Assembly: GCF_000230675.1 (NCBI RefSeq)
Contig: NZ_AGIK01000001.1
Location: 248,001-312,000 of the forward strand
Direction: 5' to 3'
Source: Synechococcus sp. WH 8016
GTDB lineage: Bacteria; Cyanobacteriota; Cyanobacteriia; PCC-6307; Cyanobiaceae
Length of the DNA: 64,000 nt
Part shown: piece after piece, positions 37,096 to 48,069 of the stretch
Layout: each line of letters opens with the position of its first letter
How positions within the stretch are numbered: the stretch's first letter is position 1
Program-made: the position numbers and the translations under genes
Notes under the pieces: generated by a model
What the model saw: only the letters and a program-made list of their open reading frames with translations
Databases searched by the model: none
What the model was told of the DNA's origin: nothing

Positions 37096-38760
37096 ATGAG
37101 CACGCATTTGGGAGCTGAAAGCAGCGAGTCGTTGGATGCATTGCGTGGTGAGGATGGTCTTGCTGAAGCTGTGGCGAGACGTCGCAATTTTGCGATTATT
37201 TCCCACCCTGATGCTGGAAAAACCACGCTCACCGAGAAGCTCTTGCTGTATGGAGGTGCGATTCAGCAGGCTGGCGCTGTGAAGGCTCGTGGTGAGCAAC
37301 GCAAGGTCACCTCTGATTGGATGGAGCTGGAAAAACAGCGCGGTATTTCGATTACGTCGACCGTTCTGCAATTCGACTATTCCGGAAGCACCATTAATTT
37401 GCTGGATACGCCTGGTCACCAGGATTTTTCTGAAGATACCTACCGAACCCTTGCTGCCGCCGATAACGCGGTAATGCTTGAAGATGCTGCAAAAGGTCTT
37501 GAGCCTCAAACACGCAAGCTGTTTGAGGTTTGCCGGATGCGGGAGATCCCGATTTTTACGTTCATCAATAAGATGGATCGTCCTGGAAGAGAGCCCTTAG
37601 CTCTGCTGGACGAAATTGAGGCTGAATTAGGCCTGACTCCTTGGGCTGTGAATTGGCCGATTGGCAGCGGTGAACTGTTTCGTGGTGTGATTGATCGCCG
37701 TACGCGTCAGGTTGTTCTGTTTAGTCGTGCTGAGCGTGGTCGCCAGTCTGAGGAAAAGTTGTTGGATTTGGATGATCCAGAATTAACTGACTTGGTGGAG
37801 CCAGAGTTGCTCGCTCAGGCTGTCGAAGATCTTGATCTTCTTGAAGCCGCTGGTGCAGAACTTGATCTTGAATTGGTCCATGCCGGTGAACTCACTCCGG
37901 TCTTTTTTGGATCAGCCATGACTAACTTTGGCGTGCGTCCATTCCTGGATGCATTTATGGATATGGCCCAAAAGCCAGTTGCACGAGTAGGTACAGACGG
38001 CCCTGTTGATCCTTTGCGACCAGAATTCAGCGGATTTGTGTTCAAGCTGCAGGCAAATATGGATCCACGTCACCGTGATCGTGTCGCTTTCGTTCGTGTT
38101 TGTAGTGGGCGTTTTGAAAAAGATATGTCCGTGCGCCACGCCCGTACAGGACGCACCATTCGTCTTTCGCGTCCTCAGAAGTTATTTGGTCAAGATAGGG
38201 CTGTTGTTGAAGATGCTTATCCAGGTGATGTAATTGGTTTAAATAATCCCGGTATGTTCTCTATTGGAGATACACTTTATACGGGGGCAAAGGTTGAATA
38301 TGAAGGAATTCCCTGTTTTAGTCCGGAAATCTTTAGTTGGTTGCGCAATCCAAATCCATCTGCTTTCAAAAACTTCCGCAAAGGCGTTAATGAGCTCCGA
38401 GAAGAGGGTGCCGTTCAAATTCTCTATGACACCGACGAAAGCAAGCGTGATCCAATTCTTGCCGCCGTGGGTCAGTTGCAGTTGGAAGTTGTTCAGCACC
38501 GCCTGGAAAATGAGTATGGCGTCGATACCCGCCTCGAACCCCTTGGTTTTCAGGTGGCACGTTGGGTTACTGGTGGCTGGTCATCGTTGGATGATGTGGG
38601 ACGCATCTTTAATTGCAAAACCGTGCGCGATGCCTGGAATCGCCCCGTCTTGTTGTTCAAAAACGAATGGAATTTGAATCAACTTGTTGAGGAGCATCCC
38701 GAGTTGGATCTCAGCACTGTCGCGCCTGTTGTGAGTGGTGTTGAGCCCATCAGCCTTTAA
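37096..38760 (+). CDS. prfC: Peptide chain release factor 3
   Basis: A 554-residue translational GTPase that recycles RF1/RF2 from the ribosome. The G motifs are '[17 protein letters not shown]', '[14 protein letters not shown]', '[14 protein letters not shown]' and '[11 protein letters not shown]'. The true start is the ATG at 37096 ([12 protein letters not shown]); the open frame upstream overlaps the methyltransferase and is not coding. Confidence 0.96.
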   Translation: MSTHLGAESSESLDALRGEDGLAEAVARRRNFAIISHPDAGKTTLTEKLLLYGGAIQQAGAVKARGEQRKVTSDWMELEKQRGISITSTVLQFDYSGSTINLLDTPGHQDFSEDTYRTLAAADNAVMLEDAAKGLEPQTRKLFEVCRMREIPIFTFINKMDRPGREPLALLDEIEAELGLTPWAVNWPIGSGELFRGVIDRRTRQVVLFSRAERGRQSEEKLLDLDDPELTDLVEPELLAQAVEDLDLLEAAGAELDLELVHAGELTPVFFGSAMTNFGVRPFLDAFMDMAQKPVARVGTDGPVDPLRPEFSGFVFKLQANMDPRHRDRVAFVRVCSGRFEKDMSVRHARTGRTIRLSRPQKLFGQDRAVVEDAYPGDVIGLNNPGMFSIGDTLYTGAKVEYEGIPCFSPEIFSWLRNPNPSAFKNFRKGVNELREEGAVQILYDTDESKRDPILAAVGQLQLEVVQHRLENEYGVDTRLEPLGFQVARWVTGGWSSLDDVGRIFNCKTVRDAWNRPVLLFKNEWNLNQLVEEHPELDLSTVAPVVSGVEPISL

Positions 38761-38820
38761 TCGGCCGTCGCTGCTCCAAGGCCACTCACAACATTGCTTC
38801 ACACTCGCCAGACTGATCCA

Positions 38821-39057
38821 ATGGATCTGTTTGTGTTGAGCCACGTTTGGCTTCTACGCCCATGCTCTGACGGCGGCACCGACTATGTGTGTTTTCGTCC
38901 TGGGCAGGACCGTGTTGAGGTGGTTGAGGGCTATCACCTCCCCCCCCAGATGCCATTGATCAAACGCAGAAAATGGCTGGATAGCGCTGAGGTGCCCCAT
39001 TGCAGGAGCCAACTTGAAAAAGTTCAGGGGTTCAAGCATGGCCAGCCACTGTTTTGA
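38821..39057 (+). CDS. Small protein, possibly DUF1651-like
   Basis: A 78-residue protein (MDLFVLSHVWLLRPCSDGGT, 'MPLIKRRKWLDSAEVPHCRS'). The pattern of a short strand region followed by '(L/I)KRR..L' and a C-terminal helix resembles DUF1651, a family confined to marine picocyanobacteria; the match is tentative. It contains a run of eight C bases at 38940-38947 in frame (H-L-P-P-Q). Confidence 0.5.
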   Translation: MDLFVLSHVWLLRPCSDGGTDYVCFRPGQDRVEVVEGYHLPPQMPLIKRRKWLDSAEVPHCRSQLEKVQGFKHGQPLF

Positions 39058-39121
39058 TTCAACTCAGCTCTCCCGATTGCGCGCTCCGCTCGATACGCTC
39101 AATAGAGACTTAAGTGGATTA

Positions 39122-39811
39122 ATGGCATCAGGGGTTGATCTCGGCTCGAGCTCAGAGTCCCAGGATCCTTACGAAAGGCTCGGAATTTCTGCTGACGCAG
39201 GGTTTGAGGAGGTCCAACAGGCCCGCGAAACCTCTCTGAAAGCCGCTGGTGATGATCCAATGGCTCGGGCACGGATCGAAACCGCCTACGACGCCGTTCT
39301 GATGGGGCGCTTGCGTCAACGACAGTCGGGAACGATTAGCTCCGCTGCTGTCACGGCGTCTCGGCTTGAGAGTCAAAACACAACGACTGCCCCAACGTCA
39401 CCTGTCAACAGCTCCGCGCTGTTAACCAGAATTCGGAATCTCTCCCTCCCGAATCCAAAGCTGAACTCAGCCAGTTTTCTTCCGAGCTTGCGCTTGGTCG
39501 ATGGGCAAGGGTTGGTGGTGAGACTCATCGCTGGCGGAATTGGTCTGTTGCTGCTTCTTGCCGCTCCTACCGCTGTCGACTTAGTGCTGGCCCTCTCCAC
39601 GATTGGCTTGTTCATTTCTCAGGTCAAGCGTGGTCGCCGTCCCCTTGGTGCTTTGGGGTGGAGTTTGGCTTTCGTGGCCTTGGGTTTGGTGCTGGGAGCC
39701 GTGGTTGGAGCCTTGTTTGCGACGCAAGCAGGATTGCCCTTTAATCCGATTCTCCTCCAAGCAGTCCCTGCATATTTGGTTCTGCTCGCTGGAGCGTTGT
39801 TGTTGCTTTGA
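39122..39811 (+). CDS. CPP1-like (DUF3353) J-like membrane protein
   Basis: A 229-residue protein with an N-terminal J-domain-like segment ('DPYERLGISADAGFEEVQQA') and three to four C-terminal membrane helices (GLLLLLAAPTAVDLVLALST, 'GWSLAFVALGLVLGAVVGAL'). The plant homologue CPP1 is a chaperone-like protein of protochlorophyllide oxidoreductase, so a thylakoid role in pigment enzyme stability is possible. The start was chosen to avoid overlap with the preceding gene; the frame is open to 39014. Confidence 0.82.
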   Translation: MASGVDLGSSSESQDPYERLGISADAGFEEVQQARETSLKAAGDDPMARARIETAYDAVLMGRLRQRQSGTISSAAVTASRLESQNTTTAPTSPVNSSALLTRIRNLSLPNPKLNSASFLPSLRLVDGQGLVVRLIAGGIGLLLLLAAPTAVDLVLALSTIGLFISQVKRGRRPLGALGWSLAFVALGLVLGAVVGALFATQAGLPFNPILLQAVPAYLVLLAGALLLL

Positions 39812-39848
39812 GCTTATTGCTTTGAGCTTATTTATTTGAGTAAGGCAC

Positions 39849-40763
<915 letters not shown>

Positions 40764-40766
40764 TCA

Positions 40767-41408
40767 TCACACCGGCAATGGTGACAGAGCGTGGAGACGC
40801 CCCTCCATCAGGCTCCAATGGTGACCGATCCATCCTTCAAACAGATCCGGTTCATGGGTGACCACGATGAGCAAGCGATCGTGGGCGAGATCTTGAAGCA
40901 ATTCGAGCACTTCGGAGCGAACGGACCAATCAAGACCAGCGGTTGGTTCATCCAACAGCAGCACTTGTGGGCGGCGCAACAGCTGCACGGCTAAGGCAAG
41001 GCGTCGTTGTTGCCCTCCGCTTAAACGTTCGGGGGCCTGTCGCAAATCCACATCACCGAGTCCCACTCGTCTCAGCACATGGCTTCGCTCCTCACTCGTA
41101 AGCCGTTTATGGCCAAGCTTTAACTCCTGAGACACGTTCAATCCCAGAAAATGACGTTCAGGAAACTGAAAAACCACACCACATAGCCAGCGCCTTTGCC
41201 GCCGCGAGAGCTCTTCTTGATTCCAGCGGATTGAGCCTTTCTCCGCTGCCGCTAAGCCACTGATCACTTCCAGCAGGCTTGTTTTACCACTGCCGCTATT
41301 GCCCGAGATCAGCACTGGCTCGCCTGGCGATGCCTTGAGGTTGATGTCGCTCAGGACCACGCGTTCTGACGTCGCCGGCCGGAATCGAATGTCGTTCAGC
41401 TCCAGCAT
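40767..41408 (-). CDS. ABC transporter ATPase, EcfA/CbiO-like
   Basis: A 213-residue stand-alone ATPase with Walker A 'ISGNSGSGKTSLLEVISG', Q-loop 'GVVFQFPERHFLG', signature 'LSGGQQRRLALAVQLL', Walker B 'VLLLDEPTAGLDW' and H-loop 'VTHEPD'. The 'QFPE' Q-loop is typical of energy-coupling-factor ATPases for vitamins or metals. No membrane component lies next to it, so its partner is encoded elsewhere. Co-oriented with hslO. Confidence 0.9.
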   Translation of the reverse strand: MLELNDIRFRPATSERVVLSDINLKASPGEPVLISGNSGSGKTSLLEVISGLAAAEKGSIRWNQEELSRRQRRWLCGVVFQFPERHFLGLNVSQELKLGHKRLTSEERSHVLRRVGLGDVDLRQAPERLSGGQQRRLALAVQLLRRPQVLLLDEPTAGLDWSVRSEVLELLQDLAHDRLLIVVTHEPDLFEGWIGHHWSLMEGRLHALSPLPV

Positions 41409-41515
41409 GTGGTTCAGAGGCTTCCTTTGATAGCAGTGCTGTAATCAGCATGAATGATCATGATCGTGGCCGATCTGTTTTGAGACAGCGATGATGCGGA
41501 GGTCTCCCATAGGCC

Positions 41516-41965
41516 ATGCACGTTCGTTTCCGAGAGGTTGATCCGTTTAATTGCTGGGTGTGGCTCCGCTTCAGTGAGGCACCCAGTCAAGGGGAGCGAA
41601 ATTATGTGGATGGCATCTTTGACAGTTGGTATGTGATCGGTCGTCTGGGAGGTTTCAATGCCGAAAACCTTCAGGTGCATGAAGAAGCTGAGGATCTCAG
41701 TTTCATGCGTTACGACAACGACGATGCCTCCACGGCGATGCCGGCCTTGATGCACAACATGGGTCAGCTCGAATACCACGAGGAGTGGGCGCGTTGCTGG
41801 TTGGACTTGGGGACCAGTGATGGAATTGCCCTGGACGTTTTAATCAATGCCTTAAAGCAACTCAACTCTGATGTTGTGAAGCTCGATGAATTGCTGATCG
41901 GTGGCGTCAATGAGGATTGGCCTGTTGAGGATCACCCCGACAGCGTGTTCCCAAACATGAACTGA
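41516..41965 (+). CDS. DUF3531 family protein
   Basis: A 149-residue soluble protein conserved in cyanobacteria and plastids (DUF3531). Landmarks are 'MHVRFREVDPFNCWVWLRF' at the start and 'LGTSDGIALDVLINALKQL' near residue 110. It is acidic, with no membrane segment. Function is unknown. It lies 134 bp upstream of rpsB. Confidence 0.85.
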   Translation: MHVRFREVDPFNCWVWLRFSEAPSQGERNYVDGIFDSWYVIGRLGGFNAENLQVHEEAEDLSFMRYDNDDASTAMPALMHNMGQLEYHEEWARCWLDLGTSDGIALDVLINALKQLNSDVVKLDELLIGGVNEDWPVEDHPDSVFPNMN

Positions 41966-42001
41966 CTCTTTGTTAAATTAAGGCGTCCTATTCACCCCGC
42001 A

Positions 42002-42072
42002 CACCTGTCCGTTTCGGGTGCTGGACGTTGTGCTCTGAGCTTTGGCTCATCACGCGCCATACCTGACAGGTG
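42002..42072 (+). promoter_or_regulatory. Structured rpsB leader
   Basis: A perfect 8-bp long-range stem, CACCTGTC (42002-42009) with GACAGGTG (42065-42072), encloses 55 bases that contain a second hairpin, TGAGC-tttg-GCTCA. It ends 27 bases before the rpsB ATG. A folded leader at this place fits feedback control of rpsB-tsf by free S2, as known for other bacteria; that role here is inference. Confidence 0.45.
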
Positions 42073-42099
42073 GAGGCGAACCCGAAACCCTCAACAAAC

Positions 42100-42816
42100 A
42101 TGGCTGTCGTCACTCTCGCCGAGATGATGGAAGCTGGTGCCCACTTTGGCCACCAGACCCGTCGTTGGAACCCCAAAATGTCGCGCTACATCTATTGCGC
42201 GCGCAACGGAGTTCACATTATTGATTTGGTGCAGACAGCTGTCTGCATGAATAACGCCTACAAATGGGTGCGTTCAGCTGCGCGTAGCGGCAAGCGTTTC
42301 CTTTTTGTTGGTACCAAGAAGCAAGCGTCCGAAGTGGTGGCTCAAGAGGCCCTTCGCTGCGGATCGTCTTACGTCAACCAGCGTTGGTTGGGCGGAATGC
42401 TCACCAACTGGACCACGATGAAGGCCCGGATTGATCGTCTCAAAGATCTTGAAAGGATGGAATCCAGTGGTGCCATCGCGATGCGCCCCAAGAAAGAAGG
42501 TGCGGTTCTGCGCCGTGAACTCGAGCGTCTCCAGAAGTACTTGGGTGGTCTGAAGAACATGCGTCGGATCCCCGACGTCGTGGTGCTTGTGGATCAGCGC
42601 CGTGAAACCAACGCTGTGCTCGAAGCTCGCAAGCTCGACATCTCTTTGGTTTCGATGCTGGATACCAATTGCGACCCTGACTTGTGTGAGGTTCCTATCC
42701 CTTGCAACGACGACGCGGTTCGTTCGATTCAGTTGGTTTTGAGCCGTTTGGCTGATGCGATCAACGAAGGACGTCACGGCGGCCAAGATGGCCGTGGTGA
42801 TGATGGCCAGGGCTGA
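42100..42816 (+). CDS. rpsB: 30S ribosomal protein S2
   Basis: A 238-residue ribosomal protein. Landmarks: '[20 protein letters not shown]', '[12 protein letters not shown]', '[15 protein letters not shown]' and '[17 protein letters not shown]'. The C-terminus is glycine-rich ([15 protein letters not shown]). The ATG at 42100 is preferred over the GTG upstream at 42070. tsf follows after 88 bp. Confidence 0.97.
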   Translation: MAVVTLAEMMEAGAHFGHQTRRWNPKMSRYIYCARNGVHIIDLVQTAVCMNNAYKWVRSAARSGKRFLFVGTKKQASEVVAQEALRCGSSYVNQRWLGGMLTNWTTMKARIDRLKDLERMESSGAIAMRPKKEGAVLRRELERLQKYLGGLKNMRRIPDVVVLVDQRRETNAVLEARKLDISLVSMLDTNCDPDLCEVPIPCNDDAVRSIQLVLSRLADAINEGRHGGQDGRGDDGQG

Positions 42817-42843
42817 TCATCAGCTCTTAGACGCTTCGTTTTA

Positions 42844-42871
42844 GCCGCTGCGCGCTCATCGCCGTAGCGGC
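42844..42871 (+). repeat. Hairpin between rpsB and tsf
   Basis: GCCGCT / AGCGGC with a 16-base loop and no T-tract. It may be an attenuator or RNA-processing stem adjusting tsf relative to rpsB. Only the pairing is seen. Confidence 0.35.
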
Positions 42872-42904
42872 ATTCTCATAGACCCCCCCACTTAAATTCA
42901 CCTC

Positions 42905-43561
42905 ATGGCGGCCGTTTCAGCCAAGCTGGTTAAAGAACTGCGCGACAAAACTGGCGCAGGGATGATGGATTGCAAAAAAGCCCTGGCAGAAACCAGTGGT
43001 GACACGACGAAAGCCATCGAATGGCTTCGTCAAAAAGGCATCGCAAGTGCTGAAAAGAAATCCAGTCGTGCAGCTGCAGAAGGTGCGATTGGCAGTTACA
43101 TCCACACCGGTGCTCGTGTGGGTGTGTTGCTAGAGCTCAACTGTGAGACTGATTTCGTTGCCCGTGGCGATCTCTTCCAGGGATTGCTCCGCGACGTGTC
43201 GATGCAAGTTGCAGCCTGCCCCAACGTTGAATACGTCAGCACAGACGAGATTCCTCAAGACATCATCGATCGTGAGAAATCGATCGAGATGGGGCGCGAC
43301 GACCTGGATGGCAAGCCTGAACAGATGAAGGTCAAGATCGTCGAAGGACGCATTGGCAAGCGCTTGAAGGAGTTGTCCTTGCTGGATCAACCCTTTATTC
43401 GTGACAGCTCAATGTCCGTAGCCGATTTGGTTAAGGAGGTGGCTGGAAAGATTGGTGAAAACGTGAAGGTTCGCCGCTTTACCCGTTACACCCTTGGTGA
43501 AGGCATTGAAATCGAGCAGGTCGACTTTGCTACGGAAGTGGCATCGATGACGAACAGCTGA
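42905..43561 (+). CDS. tsf: Translation elongation factor Ts
   Basis: A 218-residue nucleotide-exchange factor for EF-Tu. The N-terminal block '[18 protein letters not shown]' and '[20 protein letters not shown]' are present. It is the short form (one core domain copy) typical of cyanobacteria. It follows rpsB in the usual operon order. Confidence 0.97.
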   Translation: MAAVSAKLVKELRDKTGAGMMDCKKALAETSGDTTKAIEWLRQKGIASAEKKSSRAAAEGAIGSYIHTGARVGVLLELNCETDFVARGDLFQGLLRDVSMQVAACPNVEYVSTDEIPQDIIDREKSIEMGRDDLDGKPEQMKVKIVEGRIGKRLKELSLLDQPFIRDSSMSVADLVKEVAGKIGENVKVRRFTRYTLGEGIEIEQVDFATEVASMTNS

Positions 43562-43563
43562 TT

Positions 43564-44748
43564 TTGACGGCTGAGTCTCACTCCACGAGCGGTTACGACC
43601 CCAAGGAGCAGCTGCGTCGGCTTCAACAACAAAGCCGACGTCTTGCTCCAGTGTTGTATCGAGAGCAAGCGCTTTACCTACAACTTTTGCGTGAGCTCTT
43701 GTTGCCAAGCGTGCGTAATGCCGTTGGCCATCTCTTGTGCGAACGGGGTGAACGACTGTCGCGGATGTCCGTCGAGCAACAGGCGGAACTGCAGCAAACC
43801 TTTGATGGACTTGTTCAGCGCTGCTCCAGCCTGCTGACTGTTGAGCAGCTGATGGATCTTTCCAGGCGCCTTCAGAAAGAAGTTTCAGAGTATCGGCAGC
43901 AGGCCCAACGCGAGGTGAGCCAGTCCCTTCAGGCTGATGCTCAAACTGAACCGAGAGACATCAATCGTGGTGGGATTGAGTTAAGCCTGAGTCCTCCCAT
44001 TGAGCATCCTGATCTGCTCGAGGGATTGCTTCCTCGCATGGAGCCTGATGTGGAGATTGAGGTTGATGACCCATCCATGGAGCCCTTGGATGAGCAGCCT
44101 CCATCGGTTCAGGATCCGATTGATTCAGAGTCAGCTGCTGACGGCACGTCAGCCGACTTTGATCTGTTGCGCTCCCTGTTTTTGATGGCTGGTGAAGCGA
44201 TGCAGCAGGGCGATTCGGCTGGCGAGCCAATGAGTTTTGAATCCGATTCGTCTGGGTTGGGTGCCTCCGTTTTCCCAGCAGATCAGCTGGAGGAGGAATG
44301 GCTCCCCTCGATGCCTGTGGATTTGGTCAATTGGCTGGAAGGACAGGAGGCCGCGTTAAACCGCAGGATTCGCAATTTGTCCCATGCCCTCAATGTTGAG
44401 TTGCTGAGAGCAGGTTTGGTGAGCAGCCTGCTTCCAACCACGCTCCTGGATGCCGCCATCGCTGGACAGTTGCAGGCGCTTCCTTCGCCCTCAAATCTTT
44501 TACGGCTCAAGCTTCCTTTGCCCATTCCTTCGCAGGACCAGCCGTTGGAAATCCTCAGCATTTTGCTGAGGCCAGCAGATCTCGAATATGACAACGGTTC
44601 TCTGAGGCACAGCCGATACCGATTGCGCCAACATCGCAGCAATTTGCTCACAATGGTGCGGCAGCAGCGGCATTGGCAGAGCCGTCTTACCAGTCAGGAG
44701 GTTCAGAGTCAGTGGTGGCCCAATCCGCCGACGACAGGTCAGGACTGA
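43564..44748 (+). CDS. Conserved cyanobacterial hypothetical protein
   Basis: A 394-residue protein starting with TTG two bases after the tsf stop. The N-terminal 120 residues are helical and charged (EQALYLQLLRELLLPSVRNA, 'QLMDLSRRLQKEVSEYRQQ'), the middle is acidic and low-complexity, and the C-terminal 130 residues form a second conserved-looking domain (VDLVNWLEGQEAALNRRIRN). It has no membrane segment. Function is unknown. Its end overlaps the recG start region, suggesting coupled translation. Confidence 0.65.
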   Translation: MTAESHSTSGYDPKEQLRRLQQQSRRLAPVLYREQALYLQLLRELLLPSVRNAVGHLLCERGERLSRMSVEQQAELQQTFDGLVQRCSSLLTVEQLMDLSRRLQKEVSEYRQQAQREVSQSLQADAQTEPRDINRGGIELSLSPPIEHPDLLEGLLPRMEPDVEIEVDDPSMEPLDEQPPSVQDPIDSESAADGTSADFDLLRSLFLMAGEAMQQGDSAGEPMSFESDSSGLGASVFPADQLEEEWLPSMPVDLVNWLEGQEAALNRRIRNLSHALNVELLRAGLVSSLLPTTLLDAAIAGQLQALPSPSNLLRLKLPLPIPSQDQPLEILSILLRPADLEYDNGSLRHSRYRLRQHRSNLLTMVRQQRHWQSRLTSQEVQSQWWPNPPTTGQD

Positions 44749-47246
44749 CCCCGGCGCTGGATCGTCAGGGCTTGGAGTGTTTTCTTGCCTGGCTACGCCC
44801 GCTGCAGCAGTCCCTCTCCTTAGAAGCGGATAGGGGATTTCTCGATCTACAAGGGCGTCATGAACGCTTTCATGCCTTTCTGAGCCGCCAATTGGCAATG
44901 CCCCCCCCGGTGCCTTTGCCCCATGACAGCTTGGTTCGTCTGCAGGCTTTATCAACTGACTTTGCTGCCTATCCCGAATTAGGGGATGCCGGCCGCCGCC
45001 GACTCGTCACTGGCACGCGGCAGTGGCTCCATGGTTTGCGTGCGCGCCTTGAACCATCGGCACCGATGGCCCCCCCGCGCATCAAGGTGTCGTCGTCGTC
45101 CCCGTCTTCCGAGCGAGCCACCTCCCCTGCTTTCAGGCTCGATTTGGAGTCACCGCTTGCCAGGGTGCATGGCATTGGTCCCAAGTTGGCAGAGCGTTTA
45201 GCCAGCCTCGGTCTGCTGGTCGTTCGTGATCTCATCCAGCACTACCCGAGGGACTATGTCGATTACTCCGCCTTGCGCAGAATTGAGGCCTTGGAGGCTG
45301 GAGAAACCGCAACGATCGTGGCCACGGTGCGTCGATCCCATGGATTTACCAGTCCTCGCAATCCGAATCTCTCGATTATTGAGTTGCAGCTTCAAGACCC
45401 CACCGGTCGGATCAAGGTGACACGCTTTTTGGCGGGGAAACGATTTAGCAATCCCTCCTACCTGCATGGTCAGACCCGTCAGTACCCAGTGGGTGCCACG
45501 GTGGCTGTGAGTGGTTTGGTCAAAAGTGGGCCCTATGGCGTCAGCTTTCAGGACCCCTTGATTGAGGTGATGGAAAGCGCCAACGCACCGTTGCGCTCTC
45601 GCCAAATTGGCCGCTTGTTGCCTGTGTATCCCCTCACCGAAGGTCTCACGGCTGATCGTTTTCGAAGCTTGGTGGAAGCGGTTTTACCCGCTGTTCGTCT
45701 TTGGCCTGAACCCCTGCCTGCGCCGCGCCGCGAAGCACGTGGTTTGTTGGCTCGCGATCAAGCGCTGGTGGCCATCCATCGGCCGGAAAGCAGCGAGCAA
45801 TTACAGCAAGCGCGTCATCGCTTGGTGTTTGACGAATTTCTGCTTCTGCAGCTCAGCTTGATGCAACGCAGAGCTGCCCTGCGTCAGCGTTCAGCACCCG
45901 TGCTTCATGGGGGCTTGGATTGTGAAGGATTGGTGGGTCGATTTCTATCTCTGCTCCCGTTTGAACTCACGGGTGCTCAAAAGCGGGTGTTCGCGGACAT
46001 CGAACAGGATCTGGAGCGACCCGAACCGATGGCGCGGCTCGTGCAGGGGGATGTGGGAAGTGGAAAAACCGTTGTAGCGATTGCGGCGTTGCTCCGGGCC
46101 GTGGAAGCTGGCTGGCAAGGCGCCTTGATGGCGCCAACAGAGGTTTTGGCGGCGCAGCACTACCGCAGTCTGTGTAGCTGGTTGCCTCCACTCCACGTCA
46201 GCGTGGAGCTGCTCACTGGCTCAACCCCGCGTCGCAGCCGACGCCAAATTTTGAGCGATCTCGCCGGCGGTACGTTGCGCATTCTTGTGGGCACCCATGC
46301 TCTCTTGGAGGATCCAGTCGAGTTCGAACGGTTGGGACTGGTGGTGGTGGATGAGCAACATCGCTTTGGCGTGCGTCAACGCAACCGTCTTCTCGACAAG
46401 GGACTGCAGCCCCATCTGCTCACGATGACCGCCACACCGATCCCGCGAACGTTGGCGCTGTCGCTCCATGGTGATCTCGATGTGAGTCAAATCGATGAAC
46501 TCCCTCCGGGGCGAACGCCGATTCGCACCAAGGTTGTGAAGAGCTCTGAGCGTGAGGAGGCCTATGAGCTCATCCGTGAACAGGTGCTTCAGGGGCAACG
46601 CGTTTATGTGGTGCTCCCTTTGGTGGAGGAATCAGAAAAAGTTGATCTGCGTTCAGCGGTTGATGTGCATCGTCAGCTCTCGGAGGAGGTGTTTCCAGAG
46701 TTCAGCGTTGGCCTGCTCCACGGCCGTTTAGCCAGCGCTGAGAAGCAGGCCGTGATTGCTGATTTTGCCGGCGGCGCCACTCAGATCTTGGTATCCACCA
46801 CCGTGGTGGAAGTGGGGGTGGATGTTCCTGAAGCCAGTGTGATGGTGATTGATCATGCTGATCGGTTTGGTTTGGCTCAGTTGCACCAGTTGCGGGGACG
46901 GGTGGGTCGTGGAGCGGCCGCTTCTTACTGCTTACTCGTGAACGACAGCCGCAACCCTCTGGCCAGGCAGCGCCTTGAAGTGTTGGTGCGTTCCAATGAT
47001 GGATTTGAGATTGCGGACATGGACCTTCGCTTTCGAGGTCCTGGTCAGGTGTTGGGCACCCGTCAATCGGGTTTGCCCGATTTGGCGCTCGCCAGCCTCG
47101 CCGACGATGGCTCTGTTTTGGAGGAAGCTCGGGATGAGGCAGCGAGCATCTTGAAGGAGGATCCCGAACTGAAGGCGCACGATCAACTTCGTGTGTTGTT
47201 GGAACAACAACGCAAGCGCGCTGCTGCAGCTGTGCAACTCAACTAG
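44715..47246 (+). CDS. recG: ATP-dependent DNA helicase RecG
   Basis: A helicase of about 843 residues that remodels stalled replication forks and branched DNA. The wedge/OB domain starts near 'LARVHGIGPKLAERLASLG'. Motif I is 'VQGDVGSGKTVVAIAALL', motif II 'VVVDEQHRFG', motif III 'TMTATPIPRTLAL' and motif VI 'QLRGRVGRGAAASY'. The start is uncertain: GTGs at 44712 and 44715 or a TTG at 44673, all inside the previous gene's 3' end. A C8 run (44901-44908) lies in frame. Confidence 0.95.
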   Translation: MAQSADDRSGLTPALDRQGLECFLAWLRPLQQSLSLEADRGFLDLQGRHERFHAFLSRQLAMPPPVPLPHDSLVRLQALSTDFAAYPELGDAGRRRLVTGTRQWLHGLRARLEPSAPMAPPRIKVSSSSPSSERATSPAFRLDLESPLARVHGIGPKLAERLASLGLLVVRDLIQHYPRDYVDYSALRRIEALEAGETATIVATVRRSHGFTSPRNPNLSIIELQLQDPTGRIKVTRFLAGKRFSNPSYLHGQTRQYPVGATVAVSGLVKSGPYGVSFQDPLIEVMESANAPLRSRQIGRLLPVYPLTEGLTADRFRSLVEAVLPAVRLWPEPLPAPRREARGLLARDQALVAIHRPESSEQLQQARHRLVFDEFLLLQLSLMQRRAALRQRSAPVLHGGLDCEGLVGRFLSLLPFELTGAQKRVFADIEQDLERPEPMARLVQGDVGSGKTVVAIAALLRAVEAGWQGALMAPTEVLAAQHYRSLCSWLPPLHVSVELLTGSTPRRSRRQILSDLAGGTLRILVGTHALLEDPVEFERLGLVVVDEQHRFGVRQRNRLLDKGLQPHLLTMTATPIPRTLALSLHGDLDVSQIDELPPGRTPIRTKVVKSSEREEAYELIREQVLQGQRVYVVLPLVEESEKVDLRSAVDVHRQLSEEVFPEFSVGLLHGRLASAEKQAVIADFAGGATQILVSTTVVEVGVDVPEASVMVIDHADRFGLAQLHQLRGRVGRGAAASYCLLVNDSRNPLARQRLEVLVRSNDGFEIADMDLRFRGPGQVLGTRQSGLPDLALASLADDGSVLEEARDEAASILKEDPELKAHDQLRVLLEQQRKRAAAAVQLN

Positions 47247-47325
47247 CCATCAATGGGATCAAGAACGCAGCGTTCTCCCCAAGAAACTGGCAATCTGCTC
47301 ACATCGATTTCTGTGACTTCTCACC

Positions 47326-48069
47326 ATGCAGCGTCCATGGCATGCCGTTTCCATTGACGATTGCGGTGAATCCTTGCGACCGCTGCGGTCTGTTGTGACC
47401 TGCATGGAACCGCACCCCTACGTGTCGTTAGGGGCGCCCTATGGCAAGGGAGCAGACCCCTTTTGTCTTCGCCAAGGGGTGAGGAGCCGTTTGCTGGCTG
47501 CCCAGGTTCATCTTCTGGGATTAACGCTGGGTGCAGGACTCCCACCCCTTCGTCTTGGGATTTTCGATGCTTGGCGTCCCGTGTCCGTCCAAGCCTTCAT
47601 GGTGAACCACGCTGTTGAGCAGGAGTGTGCTCGCCAAGGCATCAATCCGGATGATTCTGAGCAGCTGGGGCGCCTGGAGAGCGTTCGCTCCGAGGTGGCG
47701 CGTTTTTGGGCACCACCGAGCACTGATTTTTTAATACCGCCACCTCACAGCACCGGTGCTGCTGTGGATCTCACTCTGATTGATGCAAAGGGCACCCCCT
47801 TGGATATGGGGGGAGACATCGATGCGATCGGACCTGAATCTCTGCCGCTTCACCATGCCGATGCCGCAGCTGAACATCCTGATGGGAGCGCAGCTTTATT
47901 CCATAGCCGGCGGTGTTTGCTGCATCGGGTGATGTCGCAAGCTGGATTTGTTCGTCACCCGAATGAGTGGTGGCACTTCAGTTTTGGTGATCAGCTTTGG
48001 GCTTGGAGCGTTCAAGCGGATCGTGCCATCTACGGACGGGATCCAGACTTGTTCAGCCTGGAACCTTGA
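47326..48069 (+). CDS. D-Ala-D-Ala dipeptidase, VanX/DdpX-like (M15D)
   Basis: A 247-residue zinc peptidase of the M15 family. Zinc-site and catalytic blocks are visible: 'IFDAWRPVSVQAFMV', 'PHSTGAAVDLTLID' (H and D ligands) and 'HPNEWWHFSFGDQ' (E and H). In ordinary bacteria such enzymes recycle cell-wall D-Ala-D-Ala rather than confer resistance. There is no clear signal peptide, so it is probably cytoplasmic. Its last 17 bp overlap the 3' end of the sulfite reductase gene. Confidence 0.88.
   Translation: MQRPWHAVSIDDCGESLRPLRSVVTCMEPHPYVSLGAPYGKGADPFCLRQGVRSRLLAAQVHLLGLTLGAGLPPLRLGIFDAWRPVSVQAFMVNHAVEQECARQGINPDDSEQLGRLESVRSEVARFWAPPSTDFLIPPPHSTGAAVDLTLIDAKGTPLDMGGDIDAIGPESLPLHHADAAAEHPDGSAALFHSRRCLLHRVMSQAGFVRHPNEWWHFSFGDQLWAWSVQADRAIYGRDPDLFSLEP

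Noticed and set aside
47326-48069. Vancomycin-resistance vanX
   Set aside because: No vanH or vanA neighbours; the chromosomal context points to a housekeeping dipeptidase.
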